A stretch of 64,000 nucleotides of DNA from Ligula intestinalis (lineage: Eukaryota > Platyhelminthes > Cestoda > Diphyllobothriidea > Diphyllobothriidae), in NCBI GenBank assembly GCA_036362985.1, contig JAYGXS010000002.1, positions 11,024,603 to 11,088,602 on the forward strand. The letters are read 5' to 3'. The position numbers and the translations under genes are program-made. Positions 1 to 10,500 of the stretch are shown piece after piece (position 1 is the first letter of the stretch; every line of letters starts with the position of its first letter). Below the pieces are notes generated by a model. The model saw only the letters and a list, made by a program, of their open reading frames with translations. It did no database searches and had not been told where the DNA came from.

Positions 1-85
1 TCACCACCGAAGCAGGGTCAGTGTTAATGAGAGAAACCGATAGGTAAAGAAAATGAAGGCATTTTAATCACCGGACTCATGGTTT

Positions 86-135
86 CATTCGTCTGAGCTT
101 TCTAACTTTTACTGGAGTCCATCGTCAAAGAAAAT
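86..135 (-). ncRNA. Decayed hammerhead ribozyme motif (GAAAGCTC type)
   Basis: Minus strand reads TTGACGATGGACTCC, a loop, TTAGAAAGCTCAGAC. The catalytic CUGACGA box has its first C changed to U and stem II is imperfect, so it is probably inactive. It belongs to the same repeat family as the better copies at 45297-45339 and 45702-45751 (shared GTCTGAGCTTTC on the plus strand). Confidence 0.5.
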
Positions 136-226
136 AAGCGACAGTTAAAGAGGATAGGGGCCAATCACTCACCAGTGACGTCAGTCCGAGAATGTCTGCG
201 TAGCGCCAGACCGATAAATCGATCGA

Positions 227-360
227 CTGAACTCTCATCCGAGGCGCAGGCTTCAATCAATTCTCGGTCTGTCTTGCTGTCGGCGTGGGCAATAATCTTC
301 GTCTTTATGTCACGCCGGCAGCAAGACAAGTCGAGGATTGATTGAAGCTTGAGAGTTCAG
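227..360. repeat. Imperfect inverted repeat / hairpin
   Basis: The left arm (CTGAACTCTC ... CTTCAATCAATTCTCG ... TCTTGCTGTCGGCGTG) recurs as its reverse complement on the right (CACGCCGGCAGCAAGACAAG ... GATTGATTGAAGCTTGAGAG TTCAG). The arms span about 50-60 bp around a loop near 283-312. No coding potential. It could be a foldback or MITE relic. Confidence 0.75.
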
Positions 361-657
361 ACAAATAAAACCATGATTCCGGTGATCGACACGCTTTCTT
401 CTCTATCCATACACACAAACATATGATGCGAATATTCGCCTCAATTCGGGAGAATCTTAGGAGAACCGTAGCTGTCAGCCAAGATAAATTCAGCAGTCAG
501 ACGAGATCTTGTGCTGCACCACGATGAAGCCGTTTTTGCACAACAGTTTCCTCGCTAATCCTTATGATTATAAGCTGCTTTACAAATGAATTTAACGAAT
601 ACAACAAGCCTTTTAAGATGGTACATTCTTCAATTTTTCTCTTCCACATTCCTGTAG

Positions 658-821
658 ACGTCGCACTCTATCGCATTGAGGAGCTCATTTCCCTCATGCC
701 CAATTGGGTGGAGAAAGTAGCCTGGGCGAAGCCACATCTACGGCTTAAAGAAATGGACCGTCCACTGAAAGACGTGATAGACGAGGCCAAACGCCGGGTC
801 ATTGAGAAGGGGATCGTCTGA
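658..821 (+). CDS. Possible last exon of an unknown convergent gene
   Basis: After a textbook acceptor (TTTCTCTTCCACATTCCTGTAG, AG at 656-657) an open frame runs 54 codons to TGA: ...ALYRIEELISLMPNWVEKVA WAKPHLRLKEMDRPLKDVID EAKRRVIEKGIV. The composition is like a real soluble helical protein and AATAAA follows 105 bp after the stop. I do not recognise the family. A short in-frame start (MKPFLHNSFLANPYDYK) at 523 may or may not belong to it. Confidence 0.35.
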
Positions 822-925
822 ATAGAAGCTAGCCACTTTCCATGCGTTTTATATCCAATTTCCTTGTAAACCTATTATTTTTGTCCTTTACGTAACAACC
901 ACGTACATTGAATGTGCATATTATT

Positions 926-931
926 AATAAA
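926..931 (+). terminator. Poly(A) signal AATAAA
   Basis: AATAAA in ATTATTAATAAACC, 105 bp past the stop of the candidate exon at 658-821. Confidence 0.35.
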
Positions 932-1034
932 CCATCAAATCCGACAAGATGTTTTATTCCGGCAAACTTTTTTGTACTAAAAACCATTCCAGTTCCCGAA
1001 AGAGACGTTAGGAGGCTGATGTTATACACCACAG

Positions 1035-1040
1035 TTTATT
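1035..1040 (-). terminator. Poly(A) signal AATAAA for GCN1
   Basis: AATAAA on the minus strand, 264 bp after the exon-37 stop. It makes a plausible 3' UTR of about 280 nt. It faces the plus-strand AATAAA at 926-931 from a possible convergent gene. Confidence 0.45.
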
Positions 1041-1303
1041 CATAGGGACAGAAGGACAAAGGGAGCCGGGAAATGAGGGTTGCCTTAGGAGTCCATCAAG
1101 GTGTCGTCAATTTCTATACGCCCGCGTTGCCACAGATGGTTCCAATTTCGCTTTTTAAGTCGAACCAGGATTTCCTCGAGAATAGGCCTCTTGGCCGCTT
1201 CCACGTTTTCGAGGCAGAACTAAAAAGACACATCAAGACACCAGTCAACGTTCAGTTATGGGTGTAAAGGCACGCACGCAAGCAAAGAAAGGGGATCCAG
1301 CAC

Positions 1304-1564
1304 TTATCTAACCTTGTGGGCGTCGCTGTCTTTGCCGTTGCCGGGCGCGCCCAGCTGACAGAGGATGGCCAGAGCCTCCTCGCTGGCCATACACACGGCC
1401 GAACTCTTATCACGCGAGGCGGTTGTCAGGACAGTGATGAGGGGGCCTATCCAGGGGGTACAGGAGGCTGCGAGGGCCCTGTCCTGCAGGTCTATGCGCC
1501 AAGCCAGGTGTTCAGCGACGCGCGCGGCGAAGGTTCGGCCTTCCGCGTCGTTCAGCTTAAAGGC
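1304..1564 (-). CDS. GCN1: GCN1 exon 37 (probable last exon)
   Basis: Acceptor CTTGTCATTTCAG. It encodes AFKLNDAEGRTFAARVAEHL AW ... WIGPLITVLTTASRDKSSAV CMASEEALAILCQLG..., matching SDIRLVAEKMIWWANKD...AIKPILKALLDNTKDKNTVVRAYSDQAIVNLLKM. It reads to a stop after DAHKVR. Human GCN1 has some 45 more residues. Either this worm protein ends short, or AAG|GTTAGA at 1313 is a weak donor. An AATAAA 264 bp downstream favours a real end here. Confidence 0.85.
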   Translation of the reverse strand, partial: AFKLNDAEGRTFAARVAEHLAWRIDLQDRALAASCTPWIGPLITVLTTASRDKSSAVCMASEEALAILCQLGAPGNGKDSDAHKVR

Positions 1565-4500
1565 CTGAAATGACAAGGGCAATTATAGGCGTAAATGTAA
1601 GGGGACAAGTCCCGACGTTACAGAGGGACACGGTGTCATCAGTCGTAGCACGACGTTGGTTACGACTTAGGTAACACTAAAACACAGTGCTAATAAAAAA
1701 GGATGGATTGACATATGCATAATGCGGGCGAATATGTGCGAATTGCCGGCTCCTTTAGCTAGGAAATGGGACTAGCTGAACACGCAGAAAAAGTGCGGCT
1801 GCCTAAAGCATATAGCGCAGGCTAAATAGTAGCATCGTGCTGGCAATGCTTGGGTGCACAGACATTTTTGGCAGGGACGGATTAACTNNNNNNNNNNAAG
1901 GAGTTCAATCGTCACCCGGTCATCACCGTCAATGGGGCGTCCTTACCGCTCGTCCGCAAGCCAAACTCCTTGGTGTGCGTTTTGATCCGCTCTTCACGTT
2001 CGCAGACCATGCCAGGGAGACCGCAAGCAAAGTGAGCCGCTGCACCAAGGTCCTCAAGGCTCTAGCAGGCACATCCTGGGGCTGTGCGAAAGAGACTCTG
2101 TCGACTGCTTTCAAGGCGCTGACCCAGCCGCACCTCACTTATGCGGCATCAATCTGGTCTCCTACGATGAGCTCTTCCAGCCTCCGCCGCCTCCAGTCAG
2201 CCCAAAACGCTGCCCTCCGCACGATCACGGGTTGCTATAAAATGTCGCCTATAGATCATCTTCATGCGGAGGCTTCTGTTCTACCGGTCGCCCATCACAA
2301 CACTCTCCTTAGCCAGCAGTTCTGGTGGAGTTGTTCGCAACCCGGCCATCCCAATCATCACCGTTGCACCGCTCCCGAGCCCTGCCGCAACGTCCGGCCG
2401 TCTATTCGAGCACTCCACAAGGAAGCTGTTGCCTCGTCTCTCGCGGACCTACCTGTTGATAGCTCTGCCACCAAGACAGGCTTCCAGCGTCTCCACCAGA
2501 GATTCGTTGTCGAGGAGAAACGAGGTTACCGTCCCCCGGTCCTTTTGGGTGGCTATCCACCTCCGATAGCGGCCTCGGAACGACATCTCCCGAGGGTCAC
2601 TCGCTGTACTCTGGCGCAGCTACGCAGTGGCTACTGTATGCTCCTTCGCCAGTACCAGCACCGGCTCGACCCATCCATACCTGACTGCTGTCCCGATTGC
2701 GGTGTCTCGCCGCATGACTGCCGTCATCTGTTCGCCTGCAGTTCTCGGCCAGGCACCCACCTCACTCCCGCGGACCTGTGGCTCAAGCCGGTCGAGGTCG
2801 CGGCTTTTCTCCGTCTCCCAACTACTCCCAGTTTGGATTCCGGCGGGGATTCCTGATCCAACTATGGGCTACGACACACACACACACATACAAGTCAGGG
2901 TTTTGTGCAAAATACATCTCTCATTCTGGCGACTTCTGCTCTTTTGCAGTTGACCAGCTCGATCTAATTCAGATGACCCGGTTGATAAAAATTCGGGGCT
3001 TCAATGAGAGTCGAACCCATGCAGCAGGGAAGGCTATTGCGCAGCCAACGTTCTACCATTGGGTTACGAGTCACGCCGGGAGTTTAATCACACTTGGATC
3101 GATTTATCCGCCCAACTTACTGCTTGTATGGAATCCATTAGTATAGAACAGCAAGCTGACTGTCTAGGCAGGATTTCCTAAGCCATCGTCTAGAATCCTT
3201 TACCTACCACCTGGGATGTGGCCAGATGATTGTAGTGGCCTAGGCACAACCAATACTTAGACGCTACACAGGCGCTGAAACTTTGTTATTTGTGGAGTAA
3301 GGGCGGAGAAAGCACACCGAGTGCACAGGTCAGCCGAAATGTAACGCGTTTATACAATAATTTTGCGCTCTTTTACGCAACTATCATGCACTGGTGAGGC
3401 GCCTGAACTCCAATTCGCACAATTCCCACCCCCCACCTGAAATTATTGCGATCAGTAGGCAAATAGAAAACTCTGGTTTCGTTACTCACGGATAGAGGCC
3501 AGCAGCGGCCAGGGCCTGCACGTAGGGGCCAGAGGACGGCGCGCTGGCGGCGGCCGGATTCAGTTTGGAGGTCACTGCCGCGGACAGGTCGGTCAGAAGT
3601 TGGTCAATCTTGGGGGTGATGGTGGCGATGTTCGCCAGACCGCGACCCCCGAGGAGGCGAATCTGTCTGTTTGCATCACCGAGCGCCTTGGTGAAGGTGG
3701 CCTGCAGCTGCGGCGTAAACGGCCGCGTCGCGGTTGGACACTATGATACAAGAAACACAGATAGTAAATGTTAGGCATGGTAAGATGCAAAGTTAGCATA
3801 AAGGCCGTGCAAACAGGTTGTGAAATCACAAAAAACGGGTGAGACAGGGATATTTAATCGCCCACTATCGACCTCAGTAGCACAGCGGACACCCTTTCAG
3901 GACAATAACGGCAGCAAGAAAGACTGAAATGAGCGAAAATTTGAAAGAACTCATAACATACTCATCACAATGTCTGATGCAGTAAAAACACGGCAGCATA
4001 AATGCTGACAGAGGTGAAATACGAACGTATTTAAAAGGCCATCGAAATGTGCATCTACGTATAAGAGAGAGAGCAGCACCCTTTGCATAAAACAAATAAA
4101 GCTGAACAAGCATATTAGAGTAAACTTACCTTCTCGATAAGTGTGGCCAAAGAATCCACAACTGCGATTCGCACAGAGCTCGGCTGCCGTTCACCCAGAA
4201 GACGAATCATAGGACCCAGTATTTTAATGACACAGGGCTGGAGAGCAGGCCCACTGGAGAGGGTAACACACTCGGAGAGACCCTGAGCTGCCGGTTGCTT
4301 GGCTTCCGGACGACCGCGGAGGATGCATTCAGAGTAGAAACGCACCAAGCAGGGCAGGGGCAAGTTGGTGCGGCTGAAACCGGGTACGAGTATCTGACCG
4401 CCGGTTGCTGACGCCTTGCGACCACGACGAATCTGCGGCGGTTGGGAGCGGAGGAACTCCCCAGCGGCACTCTTGATGGCCTGACGAAGCTCGTTGGCCT

Positions 4501-7500
4501 GAGCTGACATATCCCCCACTGCCCAGTACTGCGCATTAAACAAATTGCAAAAGGGGTAAGAGTTAAAAGAAGTGAACAAGGGGGGTAAGGGCGATAACCG
4601 AAGAGATGATACATCAAAAATACGTACCTTCAGAAGGGCTTCCAGGCAAGACCAAGTGAAGAGGAGAATCTTGTCGTCAGAGGCAGTGAGCAGTTTGCCA
4701 AAATTGCGCAGCATCGAAGGGTAGAAATCAGGCAGCAAGCGACGCACAACTTCACGTGGATCTGGTCGTTCCCCGCTGTCCGAGTAGTCATCACCCTCGT
4801 CTTCATCATCATCATCGTCACCCTCATCAAAGGACTCGTCGTCATCGTCGTCATCATCATCATCATCCTCATCACTGCCGTCGCTATCATCGTCATCGTC
4901 ATCATCATCTTCGTCCGAAGACTGCGCCTGCCGTTTTGACTTCACAGTACGCGGTTTGCTTCTCTCAACAACCGGGGCGGCCGTGAAGGCCACAGGTGCG
5001 GCTGATTCGCCTTCATCCAGGGTACAGCAGACGTCCAGGTAAACGTGCAGGAGACGCAGGGAGGCGTAGCAGTAGTCCGGGGTTCCCTGGCGGAAAGCTG
5101 CCGCAGCAGTGCCCGTCGGCCCCGCAGCCACTGCGGACGCTTCGGTCAAGGTCAGACCGTTAACAAGCTCTTGTAGAATAGTTCGCACTCCGGAGACCTC
5201 CGCGATGGAGGTGAGTACGACAGCACAATTTTGGAGTTCCTACAAGGGGGGGGAGGAGGAAGCACCGATAAAACACCAGTCCACAAAAATGATAAACAGG
5301 AACCGTAGGAGTACCTCGTGGGACCGTCTGGGGGACGCGCCCCTCGGTCTTACGGGATCTTGAAATATTTGAGAAATCCAGCCTACTTAACGTTTGTAAG
5401 TATGTGTTTATAATACATAAGCACGTCACGTGACCCCATGAGGTACTTCTACCACAGGACCAAGGGGAATAACTAACCGTGTTTTCCACATCACTGGTAG
5501 GGACGTCGCGAGCAGCCAGGAGGAAACATGGTAGGATTTTGTTCAGGTGGCGACTGAGAGAGTCACCGGCAATGGGTGCGAAGTAGGCAAGCGTTTTGGA
5601 GTCCAGTTTGGGTTGGGTGAGCTTGGGCACCAGGTAGGGCATGACTGCTTTGCCGCGCAGGACCAGCAGCTGGCGGATGCCGTCCAGCGCCTGGGCGTTC
5701 GTTTCGGGTTGATCCAGCAGAGCAAACAGATCGGGCAAAATCTCATCGAGGGCACGCAGGCCGATTGCAGCGTAGAGCAGATCGAAAGCACGGGCACCGG
5801 CTTTTCGAACCTCCGGCGAGGAGTCAGATAGGCTGCGGCGTATTGGGGAGGTAAGGCGATCCGCAAAGCTAGCAATCTTTGGACGGGCGAAATAGAAGAA
5901 GAGCATGTCAGACGGACAACAAAAGGCGTAAGAAAGTGCAGTGCAGTGCGAGAGGGTAAGATGTAGCCTACCTGGTCAGGAACACTGTTGCGCATAATCT
6001 CGATAAGGCCGTTGCAAACTCCACGACGTCGGTCTCCGTCTTCGACATTGAGGCCCTCCTCCAGGTAGGGTACGATTTCGGGAAGAACACGCTCACCGAG
6101 TTTGCGTACCAAGTCACCGAGAGCACGTCCGGCAACCTGAAGATAGGAGGATGACAATTAAAAAACCACAAATCGTGTCTTGCGCTGTAACTCAGGGCAT
6201 ACGAGCAGCAGAAGAATGAGACGCCTTCAGTGAGTACAAAAAGACAGGAAAAAGTGAGCCTTAGGTGACGTGTGAGTAGCATGGCGTTGGAGGAAAAAGT
6301 AAGTAGATGCTAGGAGTTCAGCCGATTCATGCCTGAGTAACGCAAACACATCGCGTTCGAGAACTGAAGTCACCATTTGTTGGTGAAAAGTAATCACAAC
6401 CGCAATCACAGCAGTCAACAACAAGTGAAAACGTGGGTCATTTTAACTTAGACTAAGTCGTTTTAATATATATATATATATATACATATATGTTTAAAAC
6501 AGAGTGGACAGAGTACAACAGAAACAGAATCGGGGTCTGCTGTTAGTGTAGCTGTGCAATAAGGGTACCTCAGGTCTAACAAATAGGTTGTCGCAAATCA
6601 TTTAGCGACAAGTAGTGTGACAGCGAAATTTATAGACACGTTCTGGTTCGAAGTCAGGAGCTGTAGAAAATCATCCACGAACTTGCTACCCGTTGAGTCC
6701 CATTTTGACCGTGTTTTTAAACTAACAAAAAGACAATAGCGGCGAGACGAGCAGTCTTTCAGCTATAAACAATAGTGACGCGCTATGTGAACACAAAATA
6801 GAGATCGGAACCCGCATGGCATACAGAGGAATAGAGTGGGGGTGAGTGAGGCTTTGCGTTTTATAACTAAACTTAGTAGTCAACTTTACCTAGCGATAAT
6901 GAGAATCGACAAACACACAGCCGGCCTGCTAACTTAGTAAAAAATCCGGATGCGTTTCGGGCATCTCCATGTTACATGAAAGCATGTAGTCCGAGTGAAA
7001 CGGGAGCCTTACTAACTCAATGAGAGTACTTTTGCATAACGACAATATGAGTATAAAGAAATTTCTAGATAAACAACATTGAAGGACAAGAGCAAATAGA
7101 ATGAAGCTGAAGTGGCGTTATGTAACCGGCTTTGTAAAACTGAAGTGTACAAATCCAAAATGGCTAAAAAATTCGGCTACGATTCCTTTTATGGAACACT
7201 GTAGCAACAAGAAACCCCAGGCTTTTCTTCTACGGTTAGGGTTATGAACAACAAAATAAGGAGGCAGTTACGTATAGTAAACTACGAATTGTTCCATATA
7301 AGGAATTGTTGCCAAACCTTCTGGCGACACTGAATCTCTACGATTTTGTACGACCCTATCAAACGAGAACGCTCAACGAAAAGACGTATGAGAAGAAAAT
7401 AGAAACATAGTAAATAGAGGGTGATGCCTCGAAGAGCCCCAAGGGTGTTACCTGTTGTTGTTCCCGGATGGGAGACCCGAGCGAGGAGATGAGAAGCTGT

Positions 7501-10500
7501 ATCAGGGTGGGCATCAGCTCACGCAGAGTACGAGGTGTATTGTCGACAACAATCTTCCAAATGTGGCTGGCAGCCTGGCGCACCACGTAGGTCGGGTCTG
7601 AGCGGGCAATATGCAGGCGAGCAAGAACACGGTTGCGACGCTCGGTGCCAAGGGCCTCTTGGATACGGCGACTGGCCACGTTTGTTCCAAAGGTGTCGTC
7701 CTCGTCAGCGGTCTAGCACAAAAGAGTTGGTGAACACGAATGTGAGAGGAAGGGGTGGGTGGCAGAATATGGGGAAGTCTCATTGAAAGTTATAGCAGTT
7801 GTTGTGATAATTTAATTGTGGTCCAATGAGCGTTGTTCAATCAATTATCCTATTCTAAAGGAACCACTAACCATCCACACAAACGTTGCAAAGAGACCGA
7901 TGCGAGCAGAGACCAACCCTCGAAAGGGGACTAGTGGGTATGAAAACTGCAGTTCCTTAGGCTGCTAATTTTTCAAACGTTGGAGATAAAGGAGGCTGTA
8001 GAAAACATTCGTCCATATCGCACACCGCAAGCCCTAATCTGGCAATTTGTAGATGCCGGTGTTCTCCCCCCCACCATTCTTTACTGTTTCCAGGTATTTT
8101 TACAGCTTTACTTAAAAAAGACCTGATCATTTTTAAACGTAGTTTGAGCTGCTTGTGTTTCCCATGTTTTTTTAAGTTGACACCATAATACAGCGACAAT
8201 TAAAAACGGTCAGGCGATTTTCTGATCACATCCTGGATGAGGTCGCTCACCCTCTCCACTCTGAACTAATGGCTGCGAGGTCTTCCCGTACTATGTGTCG
8301 AAGATTCTGTCATATGCCTTGCCCTACACCGGCATATCAGCATTCTATACCCTAATTTCGAGCACGATACCTCACGTGTGAAGAAACGGCACTTGAGAAG
8401 TTGAAAAACGACCTGTCTCCATAACAGATGTGGACACCGTGTAAACCCTTAACTTTGAGTATTCTATGAACTTTTACCTAACATTTTCCTTGCTCCCTGC
8501 GAATAAAGCCATTTTCCTAAACATTTTAGAGATGACCTTCAAACAAAGCATATTTCCCTCTCCTTACAGGTAGCACCACAGGATATTACGCAGAGCTCTT
8601 AGCAACGGCCACAAAAACCCACTAGAGGAGAATCTGCTTATCGCAGACAAACAATGCACCTTTTGTTGAAAGCATTGTGAAGAGCAGTATTTGATCAAAA
8701 TATCTCAGCAGAGAAAAAGAGACGTAAATGTGTTAATACGATGCAAGAAGACAACTCACAGTGGTGGTACCCTTGCCAGAGGCACCGGCCAACTTGTAGA
8801 GAAGATCGCCGGTGAGTTGGAGAGATGAGTGACGGATGCGCCAGTCAGCGTCCGTCAAGCCAACTTCAAGCTCTGGCAAAAGCAGTTCTACGGCTTCTTC
8901 AGAAAAGAGGTCAATTATACGCTGACCAGCATGCAGCGCAGTGTCTCTGAGGTACTCACACTCGTCAGCAAGAGCCTAAACGGGAGCGCAAATGTTGACA
9001 TATATATATTGAAACTGATTTACAAACTAAACAGGCGCGCTAACAGACGACGATAAGAAAACACAGAGTTCCACTTGCCTTGCGAATGGGTGGAAGGATC
9101 TGGCCAATGAACTGGACGAAATCATTCGAAAAGACTTCCGGCAGATAGACAAACAACATGAGATAGCCGTCGCGAACAAAAGGCTGGATGTTGGTAGCCT
9201 CTGCGGTCTTGATGAATTCGGGCAGGATGGACTGCAGACGTTGAACACCCATGGCACCCAGCACTTCAGCGAGGCCTTGAGCCGCGCCAGAACGGTCAAC
9301 AGAGGACTGATCTGAGGTGAGGGTCGACATGAGCCAGGGGAGAAGTTCCTAGAGAAATAAGGGCAAGAAACACATTAAGCAGTGGGCAAACAATGGCCTG
9401 AAAGAATGTAATCGAGCCTGCGCGAAGGTCCGATATTTTTACCTTTGAACAGGATTCGCCGACTCCTCTGACCATAGCGCCGAGGGCACGCGCCGTGACT
9501 GAGCGCACTTCAGGAACTGGATCCAGCAGACAACTACGAAGGCCGGGTAGAATACGTGGAATGTAGGGCTCGAGATCCTGGAAAAGAGCAGAAACAAGAA
9601 AAACACAGCGTGAATTACGAATTAATTCGAAATATTCGTATAAACTGGAACACACGTATCCCAATAAATTTTAATTTGAAGAAGATTTTCTTTGGGATAA
9701 AAAGTAACTTGAATGCGTGAATTTTCGACTTTGGCGCCCCAACTCGTCTTCAGACTAACAGGAAAAATACAATGAACAAATAAAACTTCAACGTCTGCTA
9801 CCGAATGGGCAGAGCAAGGACGTCATTGTCGCCCGTATCGATGATGCTCGCTGGATTTCCTCAATCCTTCGAAAGCGCCTATGGATCCGACGTGATACCT
9901 CCATCGCCACGAAGATTCGTGTATACCGTGCATCCATCCGGTCAGTCCTCCTCTATGGATGTGAATGCTGGGCTGTGCGCGCAGAAGATGAGCGAAGACT
10001 GGAGGTCTTTGACCACCAGTGCCTGAGGACGATCCTGCGAGTTAAGTATAGCGACTTCGTCTCAAATGAGACAGTCCGCATCCGCTGCGATCGTATCACG
10101 AGGATATCTCAGGCCATTCAAGAATGGCGACTGAGGTGGTTTGGACACGTTCTCCGTCGTCCGCCCCACGAGCTTACCTATGCCACCCTCGACCCGGCAC
10201 CGCAGCCCACCTGGAAACGTCGAAGAGGAGGGCAACTGAAGACTTGGCTAGACACCGTCCGTCAAGACATGGAAGCAGTTCTTGGACCTTCTATCTTCAG
10301 CCTCTGTCGCAGGAGAAGGGACTGGGTGGAGCTTTCGAGATCCGCTGCCGCCAATCGCCACGCATGGAAAGGTACCGTTCGTGACATCATTGAGGTCGGC
10401 TAGATCAGGCATGATCACAGCCGTAACAATTGCAATAAAACTTCAAAACTGCCCGGACCGAGATATAACGCTCAATAACGCCTTGTGTGAGTTTCCAAAA

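Noticed and set aside
1073..1267. Plus ORF of 64 codons
   Set aside because: Lies in the presumed GCN1 3' UTR region, no recognisable domain, no splice or poly(A) support.
1316..1573. Plus-strand ORFs opposite exon 37
   Set aside because: Shadow of the GCN1 coding strand with its high GC third positions.
4756..4986. Plus-strand His/Arg-rich ORF
   Set aside because: It is the antisense of the Asp/Glu repeat in GCN1 exon 34; repeats of GAT read CAT on the other strand.
7180..7240. Telomere-like GGTTAGGGTTA
   Set aside because: Only about two units in an ordinary intron; no array.
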